This document shows, in pieces, positions 27,449-36,842 of a DNA stretch of 64,000 nucleotides. Positions within the stretch are counted from its first letter, which is position 1, and every line of letters begins with the position of its first letter. Both the position numbers and the translations under genes were made by a program. The stretch is from DATBSL01 sp963729875. Lineage in GTDB: Bacteria; Acidobacteriota; Vicinamibacteria; Fen-336. The stretch is taken from positions 1,116,001 to 1,180,000 of the forward strand of contig CAVSPR010000004.1 in NCBI GenBank assembly GCA_963729875.1, in the 5' to 3' direction. The notes under the pieces are model-generated. The model was not told the origin of the DNA, did not search any database, and saw only the letters and a program-made list of their open reading frames with translations.

Positions 27449-29069
27449 GGGCGACTCCGCCGCGGAGAGGACCAGCAGCCGCCGCCGTCCCGGCGCGGCA
27501 GCGGCAGGTCGAGGGGGCGCAGGTCGCTCGCCGCCCGACCCACGAGGACCGGGGTGGACCCGGGTCGCAGCTCGACGTCGAGGACGTCGAGGCGCGCCCG
27601 CCCGACGAGGCCGAGGATCGCGGCCTGCCGGTCGAGGCCCCCGCGGGCGAGGCGCACGTGGGTCGCGTCCGCGGGGAACTGGTTGAGGGTCGGGTCCACC
27701 GGCAGCCACAGCCCGCGCCCGCGGGACTCCTCGACCCAGACCTCGGCCCACGCGTGGTAGTAGAAGGCGCCGCGCAGGTAGACGAGGCCCACCGCGATGC
27801 GCGCCGGCAGCCCCAGGGAGCGGGCCATCGCGACGTATAAGGCGGTGTGCTCGTTGCAGTCTCCGATGCGCGTCTTCAGGACCTCGAGGGCCGAGGGGAG
27901 GCTGAGGGTGGGCTTCTTCTCGACGATCGCGTGGACGTGGCGGACGAGCCGCTCGGCGCGCAGACGGGGCGCCGCGGCATCGCTCACCGCCCGCAGGGCC
28001 TCGGTGCGGATCTGCGGGGCGTCGCTCTCGAGGAACGGCTCCGGGCGGAGGAAGGTCTCGAGATCCCCCGGGGCCGGCCCGGGCCGGAGGTCGCGGGGGT
28101 CGCGCACCTCGATCGTGCTGCCTCTCGCGGACTGCCCCGCGCCCTCGAGGCCGGCCGGGTCGAAGCCCGAAAGCCCGTCGATGCGCACGGTCAGCCGGGC
28201 GACGGTCGTCGGGTCGTCGATCCGCCGGGGGGTGACCGGCACGAGAGCCGATGCCTCGAGGAGGTCGGCCTGGATGCTCCCCGGCACCGCCAGCGCGCGG
28301 GCCTGCTGGGGCGTCTCGCGGACGACCAGGAGGCCCATCGGGCTCTCCTCGCGGACGACCTCCCCGACGTCGGTGATCCAGCTGCGCGTGGTGAGGCCGG
28401 CGAGGCGCCCCTCGACGCGGAAGGCCGGCACGGGCCGGCCCGCCGAGCGCACGACTTCGCGCGCCTGGACCTCGAGGGTCATCGGGGTGTTGCTCAGCGT
28501 GGCCGGGTCGAAGACGGACACCTGCAGCGTCTGGCCGGGCCGGAGGCCGGCGGCCGCGAGCGTGCGCGGCAGGTTGAGCGCGAGCGCCGGCGGCTCGGCG
28601 AGCTCCCGCGTCTCCTTGCGCTCACCGGAGGGGGTTCGCACGGTGAGGTGGAGGAGCCGGCCCTCGAGGCGGCCCTCGACCTCGGTCGGGCCGGTGCCGG
28701 GATCGAGCGCGAACGAGAAGCGCTCGAGGCTGAATCGTCGGTCCACGAACGCGCGGCTCGTCATCCTCACCGAGGCGGTGGAGCCGAGGAGCGTCATCTG
28801 CAGCCGGCCGTCCTCGCGGATCTCGTAGCCCGTGTCGGTCGGGGTCGTCTGGCCCACGGAGAAGCCGATCTTGTCGCCGCGGTAGTAGATGCCGCGCCAC
28901 TGCGCCGAGGAGCCGTACGGGCCAGATCGGCGGCGAGGGCCACCGGGGAGGAGGACCACGCTTGCCGGGCCAGCACCCCCATCTGGACGAGCCAGGCCAC
29001 GAGCACGAGGACTGAGAGCGGCCGCGCGGCGGCGCGGGGCAGGGGGCGCAGAGCGATCAAGGCTCGCAC
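27445..29069 (-). CDS. Membrane-anchored transglutaminase-like protein (apparent frameshift)
   Basis: About 541 residues when joined. An N-terminal anchor (RPLSVLVLVAWLVQMGVLA) is followed by a beta-rich domain (WRGIYYRGDKIGFSVGQT) and then the transglutaminase-like core, with nucleophile Cys in RIGDCNEHTALYVAMARSLG, His in YYHAWAEVWVEE and Asp in PVDPTLNQF, so the Cys-His-Asp triad is complete. Such periplasmic domains act as proteases or amidases as often as cross-linkers. The N-terminal frame joins the main frame after VALAADL; adding one G to the run 28919-28921 on the plus strand repairs it. The start is GTG 29069. It is the first gene of the unit with the ABC exporter, and may act on its product. 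Confidence 0.7.
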
Positions 29070-29108
29070 GCCCCGGGGCTCATGGATCGATTATAGACTC
29101 GCGTTGCA

Positions 29109-29852
29109 TTGGACCTGTCGCGCGTCGAGATCGTGCTCGTCCGGCCCAGCCGCCCGGCCAACGTCGCCTCGGCCTGCCGGGCCATGAAGAACATGGGGCT
29201 GCGGGCGCTGTGCCTCGTCGACCCGCCCGAGGGGCTCGGCTCCAGGGAGGCGCGCGCCCTCGCCTACGGGGCGTGGGACGTCCTCGACGGGGCGCGCCGC
29301 GCGGGGAGCCTCCTCGAGGCGGTCTGCGCGAGCGTGGCGGTGGTCGGCACCACGGGGCGCGAGACGCCGGGAGCGTGGAGGCCGCGGCAGCTGGCCGCGG
29401 AGGCGGCCCGGCTGGCCGCGGGCGGCCGGCTGAGCCTCGTCTTCGGGCCCGAGGCGTCCGGCCTCACGGGCTCCGAGCTGGACCTGTGTCCCGTCCTCGT
29501 CCACGTCCCCACCGACCCGGCGCAGCCTTCGCTGAACCTCGCGCAGGCCGTCCTCCTGCTGTGCTACGAGCTGCGCCTCGCGGGGCTCGAGGGCGAGGGG
29601 CGCCTCGCCGGGGACCCCGGCGAGGGCCCGGCCCCGGCCGGCGAGGTCGAGCAGGCCGTCGCCGAGCTCCGGGGGGCGCTGCTCGACGTCGGCTACCTGG
29701 ACGCCGCGAACCCGGACCGCATCCTCGCCGAGCTGCGGCGGCTGGTCGCCCGCGCTCAGCCCACCCCGCGCGAGGTCAGCCTGCTGCGCGGGCTGGCCCG
29801 GCAGGTGGCCTGGGCCGGCCGCGTTGCACGGGGAGGCCCAGGGGTCGGATAA
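29109..29852 (+). CDS. trmJ: tRNA 2'-O-methyltransferase, TrmJ type (SPOUT)
   Basis: A 247-residue SPOUT methyltransferase, most likely acting on ribose 32 of tRNA. It opens with IVLVRPSRPANVASACRAMK, continues with MGLRALCLVDPPEGLGSREA, and has the knot motifs LSLVFGPEASGLTGSEL and VHVPTDPAQPSLNLAQAV, which bind SAM. The C-terminal helical extension (about 165-247) is as in TrmJ rather than TrmL. The start appears to be TTG 29109; a -10-like TATAGA at 29092-29097 would start the transcript about 5 bases before it. The divergent gene begins 40 bases away. Confidence 0.85.
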   Translation: MDLSRVEIVLVRPSRPANVASACRAMKNMGLRALCLVDPPEGLGSREARALAYGAWDVLDGARRAGSLLEAVCASVAVVGTTGRETPGAWRPRQLAAEAARLAAGGRLSLVFGPEASGLTGSELDLCPVLVHVPTDPAQPSLNLAQAVLLLCYELRLAGLEGEGRLAGDPGEGPAPAGEVEQAVAELRGALLDVGYLDAANPDRILAELRRLVARAQPTPREVSLLRGLARQVAWAGRVARGGPGVG

Positions 29853-29868
29853 TCCGCGGGGAGCGCGA

Positions 29869-30402
29869 ATGGCGACAGGGGAGAGCTTCGGATCGGGAGA
29901 CGTTCACGAGTTTCACGTGCCGCGCCTGCTGCGGTCCGCGGAAGTGCTCTCGGCCGACGGGCGGGTCCTGCGCGGCCGGGTCTTCCTCCCCGCGGCGGCC
30001 GAGTCGCACGCCGGGGCGATGCGGGCCGAGGAGTGGATGAACGACCCGGCCTCGTTCTTCCCCTTCCTGCCCGACGGCGAGGGGCGCCCCGTGATCCTGA
30101 ACAAGCAGCAGCTCGTGGTGATCACGGTGGCGGCCTCGGCCGACCGCGACGACGCGCTCGACCAGGTCGGCGCGCCGCGGCGCCGCGTCCGCGTCGAGTG
30201 CGGGGCGCTGCGGCTCGAGGGCGAGGTGGTCGTCGACATGCCCGCCAACCACTCCCGCATCCTCGACCTCCTCAACCGGCCGGGGGCGTTCCTCAACGTT
30301 CGCGAGGGCGAGCGTCACCACCTGGTCCGCAAGTCGCGGATCACCCGCGTGAGCGAGCTCGGCGACAGCTCGCCGTCCGAGCCCGCGAGGCCTCGGCCAT
30401 AG
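29869..30402 (+). CDS. Conserved-looking protein of unknown function
   Basis: A 177-residue soluble protein that I do not recognise. It has no signal peptide or membrane segment. The visible core alternates short beta-strands: EFHVPRLLRSAEVLSADGRV, LRGRVFLPAAAES, EWMNDPASFFPFLPDG, PVILNKQQLVVITVAA, RRRVRVECGALRLEGEVVVD and ILDLLNRPGAFLNVREG. The pattern is of a small beta-barrel, perhaps PilZ- or SH3-like, but that is a guess. It lies 16 bases after trmJ and its stop abuts hflX, so it is probably part of that operon. Confidence 0.6.
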   Translation: MATGESFGSGDVHEFHVPRLLRSAEVLSADGRVLRGRVFLPAAAESHAGAMRAEEWMNDPASFFPFLPDGEGRPVILNKQQLVVITVAASADRDDALDQVGAPRRRVRVECGALRLEGEVVVDMPANHSRILDLLNRPGAFLNVREGERHHLVRKSRITRVSELGDSSPSEPARPRP

Positions 30403-30443
30403 CCCCCGGCGCCAGCGCGGGCGGGGGAGAGCGAGCGCTGCTC

Positions 30444-31661
30444 GTGGGCCTCTCGCTGGGCGCGCGGGACCGCGCGCACACCGAGTCCTCGCTCGAGGAG
30501 CTGGCCCTGCTCGCGAGGAGCGCCGGCGCGCGCGTGGTGGGCACGCTCCTGCAGGAGCGGGCGCGGCGCGACCCCGCGACGCTGATCGGCCGGGGCAAGG
30601 TCGAGGAGGTGAAGCGGCGCGCCGAGGAGGGCGAGGCCGACGTCATCCTGTTCGACGAGGACCTCACGCCGGCGCAGCAGCGCAACCTGGAGCGGGAGGT
30701 GGGCGGCAAGACGCTCGACCGCACGCAGGTCATCCTCGACATCTTCGCCCGCCGCGCGCGGACGCGGGAGGGGCGCCTGCAGGTGGAGCTCGCCCAGCTC
30801 GACTACATGCTGCCGCGCCTCGCCGGAAAGGGCGTGCTGCTCTCGCGGCTCGGGGGCGGGATCGGTACGAGGGGCCCGGGGGAGACCAAGCTCGAGACCG
30901 ACCGCCGGCGCATCCGCCAGCGCATCCAGTCGATCAAGCGGGAGATCGAGCACGTGCGCCGCGAGCGGCACGTCCGGCGCGAGGCCCGCGGCCGGCGCGA
31001 GGCGCCGGTGGTGGCCCTGGTGGGCTACACGAACGCGGGGAAGTCGACGCTGTTCAACGCGCTCACCCACGGCGCGGCCGTGGTCTCGGACCAGCTCTTC
31101 ATGACCCTCGACCCGCTGGTGCGGAAAGTCCGGCTCGGCCCCGGGCGCGAGCTGCTGCTCGTGGACACCGTGGGCTTCATCCAGAAGCTGCCGCACGCGC
31201 TGGTGGCCGCCTTCCGGGCCACCCTCGAGGAGGTGAAGGAGGCGGACCTCCTTCTCCACGTCGTGGACGCGTCGGCCGACGGGGTCGGGGAGCGCGAGGC
31301 GGCCGTCGAAGCCGTCCTGAGCGAGATCGGGGCGGCGAACCGCCCGCGGGTGCTCGTGCTCAACAAGGCGGACCGGACCCCGGCCGAGCGGCTGCGCGCG
31401 CTGGCCGACGCCCGGGCGGGCGTCGTCGTCTCCGCGCTCACGGGCGAGGGCCTCGGCGATCTCCTCCTCGCCGCGGCCTCCCGCCTCGACCTCGAGCCGC
31501 GGCGGGTCCGCCTGCGCTTCGACGGAAGCGACCGCCGGGGGGTCTCCGGCGTGTACGCCGCCGGGCGCGTGCTGGGCCACGAAGTCGAGGACGGGCACGT
31601 CGTGCTCGAGGCCGAGATGTCCGGGCGGGCGCTCCAGCGGTACCGGGAGCACCTCCAGTGA
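30444..31661 (+). CDS. hflX: GTPase HflX (start uncertain)
   Basis: Ribosome-associated GTPase that splits stalled or heat-damaged ribosomes. The N-terminal HflX domain has ESSLEELALLARSAGARVVG, RRDPATLIGRGKVEEV and FDEDLTPAQQRNLE; the glycine-rich linker is RLGGGIGTRGPGETKLETDR. The G domain has VALVGYTNAGKSTLFNAL (P-loop), DTVGFIQKLPHALVAAF and LNKAD. Homology begins a few residues before the first usable start, GTG 30444: the codons ERALL lie upstream, and the only initiator-like codon there is ATA at 30399, which overlaps the previous stop as ATAG. The stop overlaps the GTG of the next gene. Confidence 0.92.
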   Translation: MGLSLGARDRAHTESSLEELALLARSAGARVVGTLLQERARRDPATLIGRGKVEEVKRRAEEGEADVILFDEDLTPAQQRNLEREVGGKTLDRTQVILDIFARRARTREGRLQVELAQLDYMLPRLAGKGVLLSRLGGGIGTRGPGETKLETDRRRIRQRIQSIKREIEHVRRERHVRREARGRREAPVVALVGYTNAGKSTLFNALTHGAAVVSDQLFMTLDPLVRKVRLGPGRELLLVDTVGFIQKLPHALVAAFRATLEEVKEADLLLHVVDASADGVGEREAAVEAVLSEIGAANRPRVLVLNKADRTPAERLRALADARAGVVVSALTGEGLGDLLLAAASRLDLEPRRVRLRFDGSDRRGVSGVYAAGRVLGHEVEDGHVVLEAEMSGRALQRYREHLQ

Positions 31662-32961
31662 GGCGGGTGGCGGGGCTGCTCGCGGTCGCCCTGCTCGCGG
31701 GGGCCTGTGCCAAGCGCGTGGTGCCCCCCGTGCCGGAGGGGGAGGACTACGTGCAGCCCACCGCCGGCTCCGGCGAGGTCTCGGCGTCCGAGGCGAAGGA
31801 GCTGCGGGCGGCCTGGACCGGCGTCCTGGCCGGAGACACGGCCGCGGCTGCGCGCCGCTACGAGAAGCTGCTCAAGCGGCGCCCCGCGCTGACTCCCGCG
31901 CAGACCGGGCTCGCCTACGCCCGTCTCCGCTCCGGGCAGGCAGAGGCGGCGGGCGCGATCTTCGCAGCCGTCCTCGAGCGCGAGCCCGAGTACGTTTCCG
32001 CCCTGGTTGGTGCGGGGTCCGCGGCGTTCCGGCAGGGCGACCTGGCCGCCGCCCTCGGGCTCTACCGCCGGGCACAAGCCGTGGCGCCCGCGGACGCGCT
32101 CGTGCGCAAGCGGCTCGCCGCGCTGAAAATGCAGGCCACCGAGCGGAGCATCGGCCTGGCCCAGGACGCGGCCGCCCGGGGCGACGCCGGCGCGGCCGAG
32201 CGCCAGTACGAGGCTGCACTCGATGTGGCACCCGAGGTCGCGCCCGTCCGACTGGCCCTGGCCGAGCTGATGGCGGCGCGGGGAGACTGGCAGGGGGCGG
32301 TGGCTCTGCTGGAGGCGGATCCGTCTGGCGACCGGCAGGTGTCCCTGCGTCGGGCGGCGATTCTCCTCGAGGAGCAGGAGTTCGCGCGCGCGGAGGAGGT
32401 CTACCGGGGCCTCCTGGCCCGGGACCCCGGGGACGGGGCGGCCCGGGCCGGGGAGAAGTCGGCGCGCGAGGCCCTGGAGCTGGCCTCGATGCCCGCGGAG
32501 TACCGCGCGATCCCGGGAGCGCCGCGCCTCACGCGAGCCGACCTCGCCGCGCTCGTCGCGGTACGGGTCCACGCGCTGCGGCGCGTCGCCCCGGGGGAGC
32601 CGACGGTGGCGCTGGACATCGGGGGCTCGTGGGCCCGGGAGCACGTGGCCCGCCTGCTCGAGCTCGGGATCATGGACGTCTACCCCAACCACACCTTCCA
32701 GCCCGGTGCCACCGTGCGCCGGGCCGACGTGGCCCGGGTCGTGGAGCGCACGCTGGACCGCCTGGGGTGGCCGCGAGCGGCCGCCGCCCCCCTCCCACCG
32801 ACATGTCTCCTTCCCACCTCGACTTCGGGGCGGTCGAGCGCGCGGTGGGAGCCGGGCTGATGGATCTGACCCCCACGGGGGCGTTCGAGCCCTGGCGCCC
32901 GGTGTCGGGGCCGGAGGCGATCTCGGTGGTCGACGCGCTCGCCCGTCTCGTCGGGCCGTAG
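31658..32961 (+). CDS. TPR lipoprotein with C-terminal SLH domains (apparent frameshift)
   Basis: About 434 residues when joined. The signal ends in lipobox LLAGAC. TPR-like repeats fill residues 45-270 (AAARRYEKLLKRRPALTPAQ, AAALGLYRRAQAVAPADALV, GAAERQYEAALDVAPEVAPV, EEQEFARAEEVYRGLLARDP). Near 325-375 an S-layer-homology-type unit reads DIGGSWAREHVARLLELGIM then TFQPGATVRRADVARVVE; a second, weaker unit (LDFGAVERAVGAGLMDLTP) lies after the frame change in the C run 32787-32792, where one C seems missing. SLH domains bind secondary cell-wall polymers or peptidoglycan, so this may link the outer membrane to the wall. It is translationally coupled to hflX. Confidence 0.7.
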
Positions 32962-33005
32962 CGAGGGAGTGTATTTGCGGTACCATCGCGGTGGGGGGGC
33001 TTGAG

Positions 33006-33680
33006 ATGGACGATCGAGAGCTGCTGCGATCCGTGCCACTCTTCTCCGAGCTCTCCGAGGCCGACATCGCGAGCCTGAGCCGCCTCGCGTCCCGCCGTCG
33101 CTACCCGAAGGACACGGTGGTGTTCTTCGAGAACGAGGAAGGGGACTTCTTCTTCACGATCGTCGAGGGCCGGATCAAGGTGACGATCCTCGGCGACGAC
33201 GGCCGCGAGATCATCCTCACCATGCTCGGGCCCGGCGACTTCTTCGGCGAGATGGCGCTGCTCGACAACGAGCCCCGCTCGGCGACGGCGATCGCGGTGG
33301 AGGAGAGCGAGCTGCTCTCGGTGCACCGGACGGACTTCCAGGGCGTGATCGGGGACAACGCCTCGATCTCGGCCGCGCTCATCAAGGTGCTCTCCTCCCG
33401 GCTGCGACGCGCGAACCACCAGATCTCGACCCTCGCCCTCCTCGACGTGTACGGCCGGGTGGCCCGGGTCATCCTCGACATGGCCCGCGAGGAGGGGCGC
33501 CGGCTCAAGGACGGCCGGATCGCCTTCCGGCGCGCCACGCACCAGGAGATCGCCAACCGCATCGGGACCACGCGCGAGACCGTGACGCGCATGCTCAAGG
33601 ACCTGGAGCGCCAGGGCCTGGTCAGGATCGAGGGGCGCGAGCTCGTCCTGCAGCCCGGCTTCGAGAAGGCGTTCGACTAG
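33006..33680 (+). CDS. Crp/Fnr family transcriptional regulator
   Basis: A 224-residue regulator. The cyclic-nucleotide-binding fold covers 1-125 (LFSELSEADIASLSRLAS, FTIVEGRIKVTILGDDGREI, LGPGDFFGEMALLDNEPRSA), where FFGEMALLDNEPRSAT matches the cAMP phosphate-binding cassette including Gly-Glu and Arg-Ser. The helix-turn-helix is THQEIANRIGTTRETVTRML. No cysteine cluster as in Fnr is present, so a nucleotide ligand is more likely than oxygen sensing. ATG 33006 follows a G-rich ribosome site; TACCAT at 32981-32986 is a possible -10 box. Targets are unknown. Confidence 0.9.
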   Translation: MDDRELLRSVPLFSELSEADIASLSRLASRRRYPKDTVVFFENEEGDFFFTIVEGRIKVTILGDDGREIILTMLGPGDFFGEMALLDNEPRSATAIAVEESELLSVHRTDFQGVIGDNASISAALIKVLSSRLRRANHQISTLALLDVYGRVARVILDMAREEGRRLKDGRIAFRRATHQEIANRIGTTRETVTRMLKDLERQGLVRIEGRELVLQPGFEKAFD

Positions 33681-34132
33681 TCCGGGTCGGGGCGCTCCAC
33701 CCGCACCCGGGTGAGGGCCCGCGGGCGGGCCTTGGGAACCACGAGCCGGAGCAGCCCGTCCTCGAACTCGGCCTGGATCTGCCCGGGGTCGACGTCCTGC
33801 GAGAAGCGGAAGCCGCGCGCGAAGGGCCCGTACCGCCGCTCGAGGCGGAGGAAGGACTCGGGCCGGGCGGAGAGGTCGGGACGGCGCTCCCCGCGGACCA
33901 CGAGCTCGTCGCCCTGGGCCTGGACGACGACGTCGTCGCGGCCGAGGCCGGGAACCTCCACCTCCAGCACGTAGGCCTCGGCGGTCTCGATCACGTCGGC
34001 GAGGGGCACCCAGCTCCCGTGCAGCAGGGGCGGCTCGTCGATCCCCTCGCGCGTCAGCGTCTCGTCGAAGAGGCGGTTCATCCGCTCCTGAAGGTCCAGC
34101 AGCTCCTGGAGGGGGTCGCGGCGCCGGGGCAT
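33677..34132 (-). CDS. Small heat-shock protein, Hsp20 family
   Basis: A 151-residue ATP-independent holdase. The N-terminal arm (DPLQELLDLQERMNRLFDE) leads into the alpha-crystallin domain: PLADVIETAEAYVLEVEVPG, DELVVRGERRPDLSARPESF, LERRYGPFARGFRFSQDVDP, AEFEDGLLRLVVPKARPRAL. The usual C-terminal IxI motif is not obvious after the domain; RVRVERP takes its place. The stop codon overlaps the end of the Crp-type gene in a tail-to-tail arrangement. No HrcA (CIRCE) site was seen upstream, where only 14 bases separate it from the mutS stop. Confidence 0.9.
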   Translation of the reverse strand: MPRRRDPLQELLDLQERMNRLFDETLTREGIDEPPLLHGSWVPLADVIETAEAYVLEVEVPGLGRDDVVVQAQGDELVVRGERRPDLSARPESFLRLERRYGPFARGFRFSQDVDPGQIQAEFEDGLLRLVVPKARPRALTRVRVERPDPD

Positions 34133-34146
34133 GGGGAGAGTCTAGC

Positions 34147-36815
34147 TCACCGCGAGAGCCGCTTCTTGAGCTCGCCGAGGAGGGCCAGGGCCTGGAGGGG
34201 GGTGATCTGGTCGGGCTCGACGCGGCGCAGCTCCTGGAGGACCAGCTCGTCCTGGCCGGAGAACAGCGAGAGCTGGCGGGCGACGCCGGGGGCGGCCTCG
34301 TCCGAGTGCGCGAGCCGGGGCGCCCCTCCCGGTCGAACTCGGTGCTCTCGAGGTTCCTGAGGATCTCCTGGGCCCGCACGACCACGGGGGCGGGAAGACC
34401 GGCCAGCCGGGCCACCTGGATGCCGAAGGAGCGGTCGGAGCCGCCGGCCTCGATCTTCCGCAGGAAGACCACGTCGTCGTGCCACTCCCGCGCCGAGACG
34501 TGGAGGTTGCCGACCCCCGGGATGTCGGCGGAGAGGTCGACGAGCTCGTGGTAGTGGGTGGCGAAGATCGTCTTCGGTCCCTCCGGGCTGCGGGCGATGT
34601 GCTCGGCCACCGCCCACGCGATGGAGAGCCCGTCGAAGGTCGCGGTGCCCCGGCCGATCTCGTCGAGCAGCACCAGGCTGCGTCCCGTGGCGTGGCGCAG
34701 GATGTGGGCGGTCTCCTGCATCTCCACCATGAACGTGCTCTGCCCGCGCAGGATCTGGTCGCTCGCCCCCACCCGCGTGAAGACGCGGTCCACGAGGGCG
34801 ATCTTGGCCTCGCGGGCGGGGACGAAGCTGCCCACCTGGGCCATGACGACCACGAGCGCGGTCTGGCGCAGGAAGGTGGACTTGCCGCCCATGTTGGGCC
34901 CGGTGAGGACGAACAGGCGCGGCGCCCCGTCCCCCATGGCCAGGTCGTTCGCCACGAACGGCTCGGCGAGGACGCGCTCCATGACCGGGTGGCGGCCCTC
35001 GACGTAGGCGAGCTCGTCCCCGCGCCCGAGGCGGGGCTTCACGTAGTCGAAGCGGGTGGCCGCCTCGGCGAGGGAGGCGAGCACGTCGATCGCGGCCGCG
35101 GCCCGCGAGGTCTGCTGGATGCGCTTTGCCGCGGCCGCGACGTGGCCACGCACCTCCTCGAAGATCCGCAGCTCCCGCTCGACGATGAGCTCGTCCGCGC
35201 GCAGGACGCGGTCCTCGTACTCCTTGAGCTCGGGCGTGACGAAGCGCTCACCGCCGGCGATCGTCTGCTTGCGGACGTAGTCGGGGGGGACGAGGCCGAG
35301 GTTCGACCTGCTGATCTCGATGTAGTAGCCGAAGACGCGGTTGAAGCGCACCTTGAGCGAGGAGATGCCAGTGCGCTGCCGCTCCCGCTCCTCGATGGCG
35401 GCGATGGTGGCGCGGCCGCCGCGGCTCGTGGAGCGCAGCTCGTCGAGCTCCGCGTCGACCCCGTCCCGGACGAAGCCGCCCTCCCGCGCGAGGGCGGGGG
35501 GGTCGTCGACGAGGGTGCGGGCGACCTCGTCCGCCAGGTCGAGGGGCGGGTCGAGCTCCTTTGCCTGGACGCGCAGCAGGGGGGCCACGCACTCGGCGAG
35601 CGCCTCGCCCGCCGCGGGCAGGGCCTGCAGGGACTGCCCGAGGGCGACGAGGTCGCGCGGTCCGGCGGTGCCCAGGGTGACGCGGCCGAGGAGGCGGTCG
35701 AGGTCCTGGACCCTGGCGAGCGTCTCCCGGATCCTCCCGCGGTCGAGGGCGCGGAAGGCCAGCTCCTCGACTGCGTCCAGCCGGTCCTGGATGCGCTCCA
35801 GCTCGACGAGCGGGCGGAGGATCCACTCGCGCAGGAGCCGGCCGCCCATGGCGGTGCGGGTGTGATCGAGGACGTCGAGCAGGGTGCCCCGGCGGCCGCC
35901 ATCGGCGAGGCTCTCCACGAGCTCCAGGTTGCGGCGCGTGACCGAGTCGAGGACGAGGGCGTCCTTGGGGCCGCGGGTGACCAGGCTCGTGACGTGCCCG
36001 AGGTCCCGCTTCTGGGTCTCCCGCACGTAGCGCAGGGCGGCGCCCGCGGCGGCGGCCGCCCGGGGGAGGCCCTCGCAGCCGAAGGCCTCGAGCGTCGCCA
36101 CGCCGAAGTGGGCCTGGAGCTCGCGGCGGGCCCGCTCCGGCTCGAAGGCGCGGTCGTCGACGGGGGCGCGCGGGATGGCGCCCTCCGGCTGCGCGGGGTC
36201 GGACAGCCACCCGGGCAGCTCGGCCTCGCGGCGGGCGAGGATCTCGCGGGGGCGGGTGGCGCCGATCTCGTCCCGCAGGCGCTCCATCTGCGCCGGGCCG
36301 TCCCACTCGGCGGCGAAGAACTCGCCGGTCGTGGGCTCGAGCCAGGCGACGCCGACGCTCGACGGGCCCGGCTCGATCGCCATGACGTAGGACGTCTCGC
36401 CCGCCTCGAGGGCCGAGGCCTCGAGCTGGGTGCCGGGGGTGATGACCCGGACCACCTCGCGCTTGACGACGCCCTTGGCGGCTCGCGGGTCCTCCATCTG
36501 CTCGCACAGGGCCACCCGGTGGCCCTGGCGGACGAGCCGGGCGATGTAGGCGGAAGCGGCGTGGTAGGGCACCCCGCACATCGGCACGGGGTTGCCGTCG
36601 AGGTCCTTCGAGCGCGAGGTGAGCGCGATCTCGAGGTCGCGGGCGGCCACGACCGCGTCCTCGAAGAAGAGCTCGTAGAAGTCGCCCATGCGGAAGAAGA
36701 GCAGCGACTCGGGGTGCTCCGCCTTCATGCGCTGGTACTGCTGCATGGCGGGCGTCTGGGGGACGGCTCGGCCCCGGGAATCGAGGGACCAGCCGGCGGG
36801 GTCGGGCGACGTCAT
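34147..36815 (-). CDS. mutS: DNA mismatch repair ATPase MutS (apparent frameshift)
   Basis: Recognises mismatches and small loops; about 889 residues when joined. The mismatch-reading Phe-x-Glu is in FRMGDFYELFFEDAV near residue 40. The connector and clamp domains follow, then the ATPase with LTGPNMGGKSTFLRQTALV near 640, LVLLDEIGRGTATFDG and IFATHYHELVDLS. The last ~65 residues lie in another frame (RQLSLFSGQDELVLQELRR, PLQALALLGELKKRLSR), including the beta-clamp-binding-like QLSLF. The frame change lies at the C run 34323-34326 (plus strand), where one base seems missing. No mutL is in the window. The ATG at 36815 lies 7 bases from the predicted transcript start. Confidence 0.93.
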
Positions 36816-36828
36816 GAGGGAAGGTGGA

Positions 36829-36835
36829 GTATAAG
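36829..36835. promoter_or_regulatory. Overlapping divergent -10 boxes, mutS and tsaB
   Basis: TATACT reads left (36834-36829) and TATAAG reads right (36830-36835) in the 27-base gap between mutS and tsaB. The tsaB transcript would begin at about 36842, next to the GTG at 36843, so that mRNA would be leaderless. Confidence 0.45.
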
Positions 36836-36842
36836 CTAGCTC

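Noticed and set aside
32670..34146. Very long minus-strand extension after mutS across hsp20 and the Crp-type gene
   Set aside because: It arises because the mutS frame slips near 34323; the sequence beyond lacks any domain and lies antisense to real genes.
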